Shown here piece after piece: positions 48,443-60,287 of a stretch of DNA of 64,000 nucleotides. Under the pieces are notes generated by a model. The model worked only from the letters and a program-made list of their open reading frames with translations, was not told the origin of the DNA and made no database searches. The stretch is from Eutrigla gurnardus. Its lineage: Eukaryota > Chordata > Actinopteri > Perciformes > Triglidae. Where the stretch lies: assembly GCA_963514095.1 (NCBI GenBank), contig OY741281.1:9025819-9089818 (forward strand). The letters are read 5' to 3'. The translations under genes were made by a program, and so were the position numbers. The first letter of the stretch is position 1. Every line of letters starts with the position of its first letter.

Positions 48443-48514
48443 ATCTAAACCTTTGGAGCAGTTTCAATATTATTTGATATCTAAACCTTTGGAGCAGTTT
48501 CAATATTATTTGAT
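48443..48514 (+). repeat. Perfect 36-bp tandem duplication
   Basis: The unit beginning ATCTAAACCTTTGGAGCAGT and ending TATTTGAT is repeated twice with no mismatch. The 36-bp period is a multiple of three, so the surrounding 105-codon open frame (48276-48593) is kept and its peptide contains SKPLEQFQYYLI twice. That frame is not recognised as a gene. Identity suggests a recent event. Confidence 0.95.
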
Positions 48515-51500
48515 AAGCTCCTGTCAATGGATTTTGTGTTTGCTGCAGGTACCAGATAATTTAAGAGTACCAACGTGGTTGAAGAGGTACTGAAAGAGAG
48601 TGTCAAAATATATAATTACACCAGAACTTATTGCATGAAGCCTGAATTGTTGTCCCAAAGTATAGGTCAAGCCCAGGAGATATGAAAATAATGTATGTGT
48701 TCAGTTGTTTGAATCGCTGAAGTGTTCCTGAGTAATGTTTCTTTATTTCAGCCCAAGGTTGAGTCATGGGAGAACCACGTGGTGTTTAAAGCAATGTGAT
48801 ATAGTTAATGTAGTTATTTCAAAAACAGTATCCTAAACCATAGCTCTTTATTACTAATTATTGTATTTGCTGTAATGAGGGGAATTTGAATTCATTACAA
48901 ATGTATCAAGACACAGCTGGAAAGAATCTAGAGCGCTTTTTCAAACATTTATTTTGGAACCTTTCCAACAAATGCAATTACCCGTCACAACACGATGCAA
49001 ATCACACCAATAACCACGACAGATTGACAAAATCCAAGATCAATGACCAAATAGACATACATACACATACAAGAACAAACAAAGCAACCACGCCACAAAA
49101 CACGAACAGTAACCGAAAGAAAACTGCAAAACACTGAACAAGCTTTTGCATTCAAATATTAAGTACAGGTTACCTGAGAGGAAAGGCTTCAAAACTATTA
49201 TTACTTCACAAAACCCCTTTATAACGTTTTTTTGTTTTTTATTTGATATGTGCCATAACACTTACAGCCATTTACAGTGTAACTATTGTTTGGCAGATTT
49301 CCAGTGATACAGCACCAACGTTGTGCCGTTAATGATAGATAGGCGAAGACATCCCGATTCCAGTACGTTTTACTCAGGGTACAACCTCCAGTTTGGAAAA
49401 GTGAAGCCATGCAAAGTGCCTTAAACTTGCATTATTTGTAATAGTCATCAAGGGGCGTTCAAGATGTCTACAAGAAAATGTCCCTACTTCTCACTATGCT
49501 GCACTGGAGAATACTTGGAACTAGTAATTGGCACCATATGCATATGTTTACAGAGGGAATGAATATCCTGTTCTTTGAGTAAATTATGGTCCTTTTTGAA
49601 GTAAAATAAACAATAAAGCAGGGTTTTCTTTCGGGCGTGGCTACCTTGTGATTAACACAGAGTATCCTTGTCTTGAAAAAGCAAACAGGTGCGTAGGAGA
49701 ATATCTATGGTCGATGATATAAAAACGCCACATATTGTCTTCTTATAATGTCTCAAAGATGGCTGACCAGAGTGGTAGAAGGAGGCAGCTCCAAAACAGA
49801 TGGTGCAGATTGACTTCATCCTGATGACAGCTGGTGCAGATCTTATCTTTTTTCTTTTTGCATCAGTAGAGAACATAGATAAGTCAGCAATAAGACCTTG
49901 AAAGGATAAAAAAAAACAGTTTACTTGTCTGCTTCTGCACTGCTTCTGAAGCATGTGGTCACGTTGGGACTATTCAATATATTGTATAAGCAAGAGGAAT
50001 CACTTTTTTCATAGTAATGACACAGTGAATACAGGCCCGGGGTTGTGTTTAGTGCCCTTAATTTGAGACTGAGTGAATGGGAAAAGGTGTATTCCTTGGC
50101 ATTCACTGAACATGCTTCATTAGTGAGTCGAAACATTGCCACCGGGGCCTCATTTAGATTTGACCTCAGCTAGCTTCATGGTCAAAGTATTGACATTAAG
50201 CTTTTATCAAGGAACAATGAGCCTAATCCTCTTCAAATCTTAATATTATGCCCCTGGCGTTTTTTAGGCAAAGTGCTACTGATGCACACACGAGGCTACA
50301 CGAGGACTCTGTACCATGAGGAGTGACAGTTCAACAAACGTTTCTATAGCCACCCACTGTGTCTGCTGGGTCGTTCAGGGGACGAAATGCTCTGGAGGGC
50401 TCCAAATGAACAGTTTTATGTTTCCACCAGCAGCAATGCTTGTTTCAGGGTAACTTAAAAAGAAGAGCTGGATTGTCACTGAACTGCCAAATTTCAGTAA
50501 AGTAAAAGTCTCTGTTTACCAAGACCAAGGATATTGTCATCATAAAATCCGTTCGCTGCAGTTTTGAAATAACGGTTTGATTAAGAAAGGGTTCTTTGGG
50601 AAGTGCAGTGAGTGTTGCCACGTCTACTGTCAGTGAGAAAAACAAGGTAATAGGGAACTTTAGATACACTGCAGCCCATCGGGTAGAAAACCCACGGCCT
50701 CTGCTTCACTGCAAAGCCTTCTCAAACAAATGGATGCTGAACTTTAAATGTCACAGATCCCTGGATTATAGCCTGTCACATAACATTTTGTAACTTGAAA
50801 AATCATTTCGACATTACATTTGAACATTGCAAAATGTAAATATGAAATACTTGAGTGACATGTTGACCATAACATTTCATGGTCAGACTATCACAACTTG
50901 CAGTAGAAATCAATTTCAATGAACAGTCTTTCAGATGAACTCTTGCCTTGCTGACTTGCAATATTCCGAGAAAATAAGTTGTAAATTTGCTATTTAGTAC
51001 GATGCTAACAACCGGCATTTATGCTAGCTAACATCCCATGAATGTTGCATATATTTTTCTAATTAATGCATCACAACGTGTGACAAAGCCTTGCTAAGGT
51101 CTTAAGGATGATGGTTATTGTTGGTTAATTTTATATGGGCCAAATTGTCATCTTATGGGTGTTTATTGATCGGGTAATCGGGGTAAATGCTAGCAGTAGC
51201 TTTCACTTGTTGTCATAGCAACGGTAACATTGGGGCAAATTTGCGACTTTTTTTCTGAATATTGCCAACCTCTCTTGGCTGTTTTTTTTTCTACAGTGGC
51301 CCTAATACCCCATCGTATAAAAAAGATTACAAAATTGAAATAAAACAAAACAAACAGGCAGCAAAAGTGACTGATTATGTTTCGGCAACGAGACAAGGTG
51401 TTTTTAATGGGAAAAGAACAGCATTCTCCTCGGTGGAAGCCCTGTGTTTATGACCTTTGACCTAATTTGAAACTCATTTGTGATATGGCAAGAGCAAACA

Positions 51501-53659
51501 TAACCACAACAATATTCCCTGGAAAGTCGCCACAGACACTCAGTTCATAATACTGTAAATAGAAGCAGGGCTTTTGTCACTGGGCCAAAGGCTCCTTCAC
51601 TATTGTGTTACCTCATTCCACAATAGAAAGTGATGAAAAAGACAATTACTGAAATGAAAATCTTTGCGATTATTGCAAAACATATCTTAAATGAAAATAT
51701 TGTTGGAACAATATGAGATAAAATAATGCGGATTTAGAAAATTAAGGAAACCCAGAAAGAATAAAAACAAAAGATACATTATGACACTGGCTCTGCACAC
51801 AGCCAAGAACAATCACCTTTCATATCACTCCTCATCTTTTGCTTGGAGTTCGACAAAGGACCATGAGTGATCTGAAAAGGGTTTGGTGGCCTTACAGACT
51901 TCAGTGGAGATTCGACTGACACCAGGCTGAGTGGATAATGACAGAATTTCAATGTTGAGGTGAGCGGTTCCTTAAAACAACTCTGTAACATCTGCCAGGG
52001 CTGGATGAGTGCGAGCAGCATCGATCTGTTGGAAGAAAATCAATCAGCGAGTCACGCTTGTTCAAGGTGACACAAGGTGATATCTTTGGACAGCTGGAAA
52101 ATACAGCTTCAGCCTCCTTTCTGACAACACAAAGGACAATGCGCTGTCAGAATGTGTCAGAATGAATCAAACTACAGACAGATAATCAGTTAAGCTGTCC
52201 AAATCTCAGGAAAAAACATGGTTGCTGATCTTTGCTGCTATTGAGCTAAACACAAAGTCCGCTTCGATTAAATGATCATATATATGACTCATTGCTAAGT
52301 GTTGTGTGAGCACATTTGCCCTTATAACTCCCAGAAGACATTTGGTTGTCTTAATTTCTGACTTTTACGCAACAGCAGGATGAATTTCCATCCAGCTGCT
52401 GAGCAAAACACGTTAGGTCTTCGCATATGATTATGCAGTTGGCTAATATGTCTCCTTCGTGTTATAACTGAGTACATCTCCTGGCACGGAGTACTGGTCG
52501 AGCTTCTTTCCCCACCCAGCCAAAGCAGGATTGACTTTAACCCAGCCTGGACTGTACGGTTCTATGAGCGCAGGATGGTGTGAGAGCAAATGAGGCTTGC
52601 CGACAGTTTTTCAAAATGCCAAATATCTGCCTGGCAGTGAAGGCAACTTTCTATCCTGAGGGACATCTTGCATGGCAGGCTTTCAGCCATCTGTGAATAG
52701 GCGACCAGCTTGTTTGTTTATTCATTTTTTTAATCAGGGCCCCTCTCCTTGTTGTCAGCCAGCACTTTTTCAACTGTCCAAACTATACAAACTCTATTTA
52801 CGCAGTTCATGATATTATTTAAAGACAGTACATGTATGTATAAAGAGTTAAATACACATAAAGGCAACATTTGATTCTAAGGTGTTTTTTTTTTTAATTG
52901 TATGAAATGTTGTATGTCGAGGGGATTTCATTCTGAATTAGCCATCAGTGTGACTGCAGCTCTTCCAGATCGAATGAAACACTTATGCTGCAGTTTAAAT
53001 AAGACTGCTTTAGGGAAACGTTCAATCCTCAAAATCCCTTGTTTAAAATATTCTACCTGTTTCTTTTTTTTTCTTAATCCAGGCAAGTTTTGCTGAGCAG
53101 GCATGTTCCTTTTCAACAATGACCTGTTTTACATTTGTGCAGCCAGAGACATTTACACTTAACAAGGTACCCAGGACTCCCACAATCCTCTGCTTTTGGC
53201 CACTCAGCCCTGTCCCCTAAAAAATTACTTTTTGCATCCAACAAAAACAGCATTTTGAATAACGTTTCCAGAGATACATATTACATTTTATTTTAACGTT
53301 TCATAAAAAAGACCATTGGAAACCACAGGCCTTTCACCCAGAAGTTGTTTTTTTGTTTTGTTTGTAGTCCTTTAAAGGCAAACTATATTTTTTTACTCAA
53401 TCGAACCATGTCATTTTGATGCTTAAAACTTATAAAGCAGTTATGTAGGTTTTTTTTGTGTTTGTTTATTATGTAATTTAATGTGTGCAGCATGAAGTTC
53501 AGTTGTATGGGAACGTAATTATGTACCACTGAATAGCTCCCGAGGCCTTGGTTCAGAGCATATCAGTAGCATTGTCATGGAACAAGAGAGATGTATGAAA
53601 TGTGGCATTTGTACTGCTCAGACTTTCTATTCTTTTTGTCCTCCCTTCTGGCTAGACAT
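48515..53659. other. Non-coding stretch, no gene seen
   Basis: AT-rich, unique-looking sequence. TTTCTACAGTGGCCCTAATAC at about 51287-51307 matches a segment near 39605. Short poly-T runs occur near 52886 and 53067. Open frames are under 85 codons and unrecognised. Confidence 0.5.
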
Positions 53660-53679
53660 ATCTGTTATCATTTCTCGAC

Positions 53680-54240
53680 ACCCACAAGTGGATGTCGCAA
53701 AATTCCCTGCAGTTAACTGGTGACAAGACACAGATCATAGGTCATAGGTTGGTGCGATCAACCATCAGTTTTGATTCTCTGTCCTGCTCAATAACTTGGT
53801 GTCATTTTTGATCACAACCTCAGCAAACAAATGGTTTGGTCCTTTATTCATCTTCTCAGAAACATTTCAAGGACTAGATTTTATTTTGCTCACCAAGGAA
53901 TGGAAACTATTACCAACACCTTCATCGCTAGTCAATCAGATTATGACTCAGCAAAAAAAAATACAAAAATCCATCTCTCGCCTCCAACTCATCCAAAACT
54001 CTGCTGCTGGACTCTGTCTCGGAAACATGATCGCATTTCACAGATCTTGGCTTCCTCGCCCTGGCAACCTGTTGCTTTTATAATTGGTTTTAAGATATTA
54101 TTGATTACGTATAAAGTACAAAGTCATTTATTAGGTCTGTTATCGCTCTATGAAGCTCCCTGCACCCTTAGATCCTTGGATGTGTTATCAAGGTCCATAA
54201 TCTTACATATAGAGCCTTTGACTGTGGAGCGACAAACTCA
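53680..54240 (+). pseudogene. L2-like LINE reverse-transcriptase C-terminal relic
   Basis: Pieces in shifting frames follow the order of an L2/CR1-type ORF2. LQLTGDKTQIIG at about 53708 corresponds to the LN.DKTE.. motif after the catalytic domain. DHNLSKQM...FIHLLRNISRTRF..AHQGMETITNTFIASQSDY at about 53810-53945 matches the HLRNI.R.R..L...DAE.LVHAF..SRLDY region. LQLIQNSAAG at about 53985 matches LQ.VQNAAAR. WQPVAFIIGFKILLITYKVQ and LYEAPCTLRSLD at about 54060-54180 match LPV..RI.FKILLLTYKAL and Y.P.R.LRS. At least two frameshifts and several stops make it inactive. The endonuclease, the RT core and the 3' tail are missing. Confidence 0.75.
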
Positions 54241-56134
54241 TCTCATCATGTCTCGTCATTCAAAGGTTTTCTATCATGATTTTCATGTTTTTGACATTTT
54301 CATTTGTTTTCTCTGTGCTCTTCTCCATTTAGTTGCAGTTATTATATTGTACATTTGTAACTGTTAATGGACTAGCATACAACAGTTCTACAGTGTTCAT
54401 TTAATATAAATGATGCACAGGAACCATCACCAATCAGTGAATGGTCAGTTATGATTCTTGATGTGTGATTATACAAGGTCCTGTAGAGAATAATGTAATA
54501 CACACCACAAATGACTTTCAGGTATGCCATTTGTCTCCACAACTAGGAATGTAGATCTCCACTTTAAAAGCGAGGGTCAAAAAGTCATTACTATGGTAAT
54601 GAAATGCAAAGGCCTGAGGCAAAGAGGCAACAATTGATCTTGAAATTGACATGCTGTCACTATGACTGGTCCCTACTTCATTGAGATAAACAAATGCGCT
54701 GCCGAAAAAAAGAATAATCAATTCTGCATTTTCAGGCTCGAAAGTTAGTAAAATTATTCTTTTCCATGAAGTTATCAGATTGAAAAGTAAGTCCCAGAGA
54801 AAGAAACCTGGGACTTTTCCGGCTACAATGAGGTTTATATTTCTGAGAATGAGTAAAGGAAAGTGATACGCTCCTGACAAGTTCAAACCTACAACAGTAA
54901 TCATTTATACATTTTCTCTGAGGACACTTTGGGTGGCTTATATCACAGCAGACATTGGCTGGAAGACAGATCGAAGTAACAATCCAAAGTTATTAAAATG
55001 CATCTTTATTTTGCCTACTGCTAGTCACATATGTTTTTTTCTCTCATGTGCCTGACTTCAAGCTGTTTCAAGGTTGGTATGCTGGAGCTGTGATCTCCAG
55101 GGACTGTAAATGAATTCAATTTGAGAAATAAATATCATTCTTGGATAATAATTCAAAACACCTCTTCATGTTTTCCCCTCGCATTTAAAATCAAACACTT
55201 TAACAAACATGCCTTGGACATAATTTATTTAGACATGTGAGCACTGTATTGAATATATGCACACATAAATCTGTTACCATGGTTCTTTGGCTTTGACAGT
55301 GTTGATGCAGAAAAGCTTATTGGTTCTACGGTTGATAAAATATTGAACAATTGTGAATGTTTTTTTTCGTTTTTTTTAAAGAAACATGGCTGCATTTGAC
55401 ATAAAGAGTTTGATTTTGCAATCCTTTGTGCAGTGTGAGCATTTAAACACAAGTTCAATGAATGTGCCAAAGGAATAATGTAGCCTGTATACAGTATGTC
55501 GACTACAAAGGATATCAAGAACAACGCCTACATCATTTTGAGCAGACCTTTATCGAAGCTTGTCCAATTAAGACACAACCTTAGTGCGTGGTGTGGAGGT
55601 CAGCGAAAAGCGACTATTGATGATTCACGCTGTGCCGATTTAATCCCTGCATCGGACATGCTGAATTTTAACTCTCATTGCAACCGAGTTGCATCATGTT
55701 GAAGAACAACGTCAGGTCACCGCTGTCTGTTTGATTCGATTTCAGTTCCGGTACACTTAAATTTGCATTTAAGATATAAAGAAAGTTAGCAACTGAGTCT
55801 AACAAGCCTGCATTTCCTCATCTCCGACAAGCAGAGTAAAAATTAGGAATGAAAAGGTCAGGCAAAGATGCAACAAACATTTTTGAAGAAATGTGCTTGA
55901 TATGAATGATAGGTGTTGGAGACCTTGGAAATCCCCTCGAGCAATCATCAGCTTCGTACTAAACATAAATATTATATGATACAAATATGTGGCGCAAATA
56001 CTCATTTGTTCGAGGACCGCTTGAAACGAACACAGTCTGGAAATGCTAATGGGTGAGAGGAATGAGGAGGTAAGAGGAATACATTTCCCCACAATGAAAG
56101 GTTTATGTGATGGAAGAACAAGTAGAAATCTACT

Positions 56135-56150
56135 GGGGGGGGGGGGGGGG
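56135..56150. repeat. Poly-G tract (16 G)
   Basis: Sixteen consecutive G residues, capable in principle of forming a G-quadruplex. The length is likely variable or error-prone. Confidence 0.9.
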
Positions 56151-56639
56151 TCTTTTCTTTGCTGGGTAAAGCTTTTATTTAAGGGGAAAATGCTTTTTAA
56201 AAATGGTTACAAATGGTCTGCAATTGTGATATTAACTGAGTTTTTTGCTTCTGTAACATAACACCCATGCAGACTTCTGTGTGCGTCTCTGAGAAACAAG
56301 CTGCATGAACAAAACCACTGAAAACAAGACTTAAACAAGCACATAATGCTGACTTTTCATGTACTGAAGCAGTGAAATCTGTTTATTGTTATATGTACTT
56401 TGGTGCTTCTTGACCTCATTAACCGTGTCAATAACAAGAAAACTTGCTTTCAAGTCTTCAGTCACTTCTCATAATATTCAAATTTTCTTTTGTGAATTTC
56501 TTTGATTAAGGACTTTGTCTTGATGGAACTTAATCAGAAATTACTGACTCGGGTCAAAACCTGCCACCTTTAGTCATTTGAGATGTCTGGGCTTTTGACT
56601 AATTTATTGCCCATGGCATGTCAAATTAAGGCACCTCAC

Positions 56640-57310
56640 AGCAAGGGTTTTGGTAAAAAGAGAGATTCATTAAAGTTCATTCTATGGCCTCGAGGGAAAT
56701 CAACAGTGATAGAGTCAAAGGGCTTTACCGTAATCCAATCCGCCCGAATATGACTAATGCAATCGGTGGTTCTTTATGAGTAATAAAGTGGGAAATATTT
56801 AGGCGGCTCAGAGACTTGAGGGGGCAATCATTGAACTGGGAAATGATTCAAACTGACAAAGACCCTCTGTCTCAGAGTCGTCACGTCCATCCTGAGTCTC
56901 TGAAGGCAAACCCACAGGTAGAATGGTTGACTTGGATTTTAAATTATGTCAGAAATGCACCATTATTTTATGTCTGATACTTATTAACAACAGTCAATCA
57001 GTAGCACATTTTGTACGTTTGAGTATGTATAATGAAGTTAATGTTCATTAATAACGCTGAGCATTAAGAGACACTTCCACTCGAAGGCATCAGAGCATTG
57101 TGCCTGAGACCAGTCTTTAATCATAACCTTGACTTTCATCTCCGTACGCTTTCTAAAGACATCCATCTGAGACACAGTCCACGAATAATGATGCCATTTT
57201 ATGTCCAAATAATTAAAGTGTGGGTCATCAGATTCATTTTCCACTCCAGGACCCCAAACCTCAGAAGGATAGTTTCAGAGCAGGGAGATGCATTATCAGC
57301 ACTTTAAGGG
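56640..57310. promoter_or_regulatory. Candidate conserved non-coding element(s)
   Basis: Non-repetitive sequence with CATTAAAG, GACTAATGCAATC, GAGTAATAAAG, GCAATCATTG, TTAATCATAAC, GAATAATGATGCC and CAAATAATTAAAG. It is punctuated by homeodomain-like cores without simple repeats. It is proposed from texture only. Confidence 0.25.
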
Positions 57311-57620
57311 CAATGCCCCTGATTTATAATGTTTTGTCAAGATTTCAGCTTGAAAAAAGCCATAAAGCTTTCAGTTAGTTGGTCCTCACTGCTCACTGCT
57401 TATTAAAAAGATTTGCTTGAGGGACCCCTTTTGGATGTACTTTTACCAGTAGCAATAATATTTTCAGTTCCAGTGTAGCAGTTTCAAATTGTAAAAGTTT
57501 AAATATGGGTTTTTATATATACATATTATTCTCAGCGAATGTATTGCTTTTTCTTATGTATTATTGAGCTTTTCAAGAGCTTCAAGTGATATGAATAGCA
57601 TTTTTTACTAAATGAAACAA

Positions 57621-57794
57621 CAATTACCCACTCGCCCCATGGACGATCTTTCCTCCTTCAAGCCTGGGCCCTCTAGCAGAGGTCTGGGAGCGTGATGATT
57701 CTGTGTATCTAGATGTCCCTAGGACTGCAGTCCTCTGGACAGAGTTCTCCGATGTTGTTCCTGGAATCTGCTGGATCCCATTTTTAGAGTCAAA
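57621..57794 (-). pseudogene. LINE 3' segment, part 2 (after MITE insertion)
   Basis: On the minus strand this piece encodes GIQQIPGTTSENSVQRTAVL followed by GT, then passes into a 3' UTR-like stretch with CTCTGCTAGAGGGCCCAGGC and TTGAAGGAGGAAAG and ends near GGGGCGAGTGGG. The protein motif and the UTR wording match the very end of a common teleost LINE ORF, where WLQQIPGTTSE.SVQ.SAVLGTA follows the VVPVVIGALG motif. It continues the piece at 58386-58646 across family A copy 3. Confidence 0.75.
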
Positions 57795-58385
57795 GGGCCC
57801 TAGTTTCGTGGCGCAGCGCAGGGCGGCGCAGGGTGGCGGAGCCGGTGTAATGCAAGTTTCGACCCGCGCAGCCTTGCGCACGGTCAGTTTGGCAGTTTGG
57901 TGGATCGCCTGCGCCTAGATGGGTGTGGCGGCGCAGCAGGGGGAGGGTCACAGATTCAGCTTGGCGTAGCGGAAGTTTCGTGGCAAAAAGCCTCGCCGAG
58001 ACTGCGCTGAAAGCCTGCCAGCTCCAACCTAGTCTAGTCTTGGCGTAAGGCGCAAGGTGCAAATAAAGTCCATTCATTCAAGGCGAATCACAGCTGGCGG
58101 AGTGGAAGTTTGGCTGACCGGCGTGCAGTGCGTACACGTCACCGAGACCTCACAGGCAGGTTTCCACAGTTCCAGGCACATTTAAATGCAATAAATAATC
58201 ACAACAAACACTATTTAATGCAACTCATTGAATCAACACGTGAATTTATATCTATATAGATTGTCCCGTCACATCTGACGTCAGATCAAAGGCGGATGGC
58301 ACGCGTAACGGAAACTCAGCCTCTCGGACCAAAACATCTCCCTCTCTCATTTCGTAGACTCGCCTAGTCTACGAAACTAGGACCC
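57795..58385 (-). mobile_element. Family A copy 3, 591 bp, internally deleted, AAA target duplication
   Basis: It starts GGGCCCTAGTTTCGTGGCGC and ends CTACGAAACTAGGACCC, and is flanked by AAA on both sides (57792-57794 and 58386-58388). Its left 550 bp match copy 2 and the reverse complement of copy 1, down to the ACATCTCCCTCTCTC segment. The rest of the body is deleted and replaced by a short palindromic tip. It sits inside a LINE coding relic, so the insertion came after the LINE. Confidence 0.88.
58350..58376. repeat. Perfect hairpin at the tip of family A copy 3
   Basis: TTTCGTAGACT, a 5-base spacer CGCCT, and AGTCTACGAAA form an 11-bp perfect inverted repeat. One arm is the normal terminal sequence of family A. 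The other is an inverted extra copy, so the tip folds back on itself. Confidence 0.9.
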
Positions 58386-58646
58386 AAAGTCCTGAGTGCT
58401 GCGATCACCACCGGAACTACTGATGCCTTTACTCTCCACATCTTTTCAAGCTCTTATTTCAGCTGTTGGTATTTTTTGATCTTCTCATGTTCCTTCTTCT
58501 TAACATTGCTATCCCGTGGAATAGCTACATCTATCACTACTGCTGTCCGATGTTGTTGATCCACCACCACGATGTCCGGTTGGTAAGGCATCACCATTTT
58601 ATCCGTCTGGATCTGTAAGTCCCAAAGGATCTGCAGCCCATACACA
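58386..58646 (-). pseudogene. LINE ORF C-terminal segment, part 1 (R2/R4-type endonuclease?)
   Basis: On the minus strand the frame at 58454-58645 reads ILWDLQIQTDKMVMPYQPDI, then VVVDQQHRTAVVIDVAIPRD and SNVKKKEHEKIKKYQQLK. A second frame just downstream (about 58387-58440) reads ELEKMWRVKASVVPVVIAAL. Together they match the C-terminus of a LINE common in teleosts (pattern ILWDF.IQTDK...PDIVVVDK...AVVIDVAIP.D.N...KE.EK..KYQ.LK.ELE.MW.VK..VVPVVIGALG). The PD...D..P arrangement suggests the restriction-like endonuclease of R2/R4/NeSL-type LINEs. This family placement is inference. One frameshift and a MITE insertion disrupt it, and the RT domain is absent. Confidence 0.75.
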
Positions 58647-58899
58647 GCACAGATGTTTCAGATGTTACGGCCTCTGTGCTGTCAGTCAGACCAGCCTTCT
58701 CTCGCCACTGGTATGATTTCTCCATATCTCCATATCAGAACTGGTATCTGTTCAGCTTATTCAGCTCATTCTCAGTCATTAGCTGGAATCACAGAAGGGG
58801 GTGTCCAACAGTCCCATATTCTCTTCCCTTGTCCCTATGTCTTATTCCAGTAGCCCATTTCTCATCAGGTTGCCCTTGTTCCTCAACACTCCTGGGGTA

Positions 58900-58998
58900 G
58901 GCAGATAGCATCAAGGGTCAAGGCCACACTGGATTTGCCACACAATAACCGGGAATTGAACCCCAAAGTCAGTGGTGTAACCCGCTGAGCTTTCCAGA
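58900..58998 (-). mobile_element. tRNA-like SINE head fragment
   Basis: On the minus strand AAAGCTCAGCGGGTTA matches a Pol III A box (TRGCNNAGYNGG) and GGGTTCAATTCCCGG matches a B box. The spacing between the boxes is only about 15-18 bases, too short for a real tRNA, so this is a SINE with a deletion or a decayed tRNA-derived head. Downstream GTGGCAAATCCAGTGTGGCC and TTGACCCTTGATGCTATC may be the SINE body. Confidence 0.5.
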
Positions 58999-59404
58999 TA
59001 CTATAAAGCTCTGTGGGTACCATAAGATTGCATAATCCTAATAGTATACTAGCAAGATTCCAATGACATTGTGTATTGTAAATATCAGTAACAGGGAGAT
59101 TAGATCCAGCCATGTCATTGTCCACAAATCAATATCAGTATTTTCACACACAAATGAGAGAGCATGCGTACTGTCAGCCTAAAGTAGCAACTGTAATAGC
59201 AAATGAGATTTGTGAGACGATCGCTTGTATGTGTCAGTGAATTCAGAGGAGCAGTGTGTTACAGTCAACACCATGTGATGTTCAGATGATGATGCACTGA
59301 AGGAGTACATGCATTTGTATGTAAGGCATTCTAATTCATTTTTCTTTCTTTAAATGTAGCCAGCACATACATGTAGAACAGAGAACAGACACCTAATGCA
59401 GTGC
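58999..59404. other. Non-coding stretch, no gene seen
   Basis: No repeat or coding feature is recognised here. Confidence 0.5.
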
Positions 59405-59546
59405 TCAGGGGAATCAGCAGCATTTGATATTGGGTGTGGGGGTCCTTCCCCAGAAAATTGGAATTAAGTAGATGATTTCCCTAATTCTGGTGCATTCTAA
59501 CATGTTTTTAGAAGATGTGTCTTTTGTATCTAATGTCTCTTGTTCC
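59405..59546 (+). repeat. Direct repeat, left copy
   Basis: Contains CAGGGGAATCAGCAGCAT, CCCCAGAAAATTGGAATTAAG, TTCTGGTGCATTCTAACATG and TTTTTAGAAGATGTGTCTTT. The same words in the same order occur at 59947-60103. This indicates two copies of one interspersed repeat about 540 bp apart. Family unknown. Confidence 0.75.
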
Positions 59547-59888
59547 TAGAAATGAAAATGAGAATTAAATAGGCCTATCAGTTATACGGACATTTTTTAT
59601 AATGCCTCACCCCCCACCCCCCTCTAATTGACAACAACATTGAACCTAAACCCAAATTTGAACATTTCTGCAACCCGTTGCTTTGCCGTCAAAACGACAT
59701 ACCCAAAGTAAAATGGTTACTGTTTTTGAACCCCTATGACTACAGGCACAAAGCTGAGCATTCCTGAAAGTATCTCAGGAAAAGAGGGTCGTAGCGACTC
59801 GGGGTGAACTAATTTTACCCTTCTGAACACACCAGTCTTCAGCCCGTGTCTCTACGACGTACTGTTACAGAGTTACAGCCAAAATAAA

Positions 59889-59948
59889 AACCCTAACCCT
59901 AACTCCAGCCCTAACCCCAACCCTAACACCAACCCTAACCCTAACCCA
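59889..59948. repeat. Degenerate interstitial telomere-like (CCCTAA)n
   Basis: About nine CCCTAA-type units, some altered (CTCCAGCCCTAACCCCAACC), run directly into the right copy of the direct repeat. This is the C-rich form of the vertebrate telomere repeat TTAGGG. Confidence 0.8.
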
Positions 59949-60103
59949 GGGGCGTCAGCAGCATATAATGTGAGTGGGGTTCTGTGTAGGCAGGGGGTCT
60001 CGGCTTCCTCCCCCAGAAAATTTAGGAATTAGGCTGATGCAATTTCCCACATTCTGGTGCATCCTAACATGTTTTTAGAAAATGTCTCTTCCGTATCTAA
60101 AAA
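59947..60103 (+). repeat. Direct repeat, right copy
   Basis: Contains CAGGGGCGTCAGCAGCAT, CCCCCAGAAAATTTAGGAATT, TTCTGGTGCATCCTAACATG and TTTTTAGAAAATGTCTCTTC, parallel to 59405-59546. It begins inside the final telomere-like unit. Confidence 0.75.
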
Positions 60104-60165
60104 TATGAATACCATTATGAAACAGCCATAGAAAAATAGATCATCTAAGAAACAGTGTTTTTTTT

Positions 60166-60287
60166 AAGCACCATGGTTAGAGACACAAATACTGGGCCTG
60201 AATGTTTCAGGACCATGGATAGTGACAAACAGAGCGACAGGGCCTGCATTTTTCAGCACCATGGATAGAGATACACACAGATACTGG
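60166..60287. repeat. Minisatellite, left block
   Basis: Two to three units based on CAGCACCATGGATAGAGACA, CACACAGATACTGGGCCTGA and ATGTTT are present. The block is cut off by the insert at about 60288 and resumes at about 61052. Confidence 0.8.

Larger units (their letters stand above)
54245..57620. other. Non-coding stretch with candidate conserved blocks
   Basis: The 128-codon minus-strand frame at 54518-54904 is hydrophobic, unrecognised and probably chance. A 16-base poly-G tract lies at 56135-56150. 56640-57310 looks unique and slowly evolving. No gene is seen. Confidence 0.5.

Noticed and set aside
54518..54904. 128-codon hydrophobic minus-strand frame
   Set aside because: No domain, no splice or promoter context, and AT-rich composition explains the hydrophobic residues.
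58900..58998. Functional tRNA gene
   Set aside because: A and B boxes are present, but the spacing is too short for a cloverleaf and no acceptor stem pairs. Treated as a SINE head.
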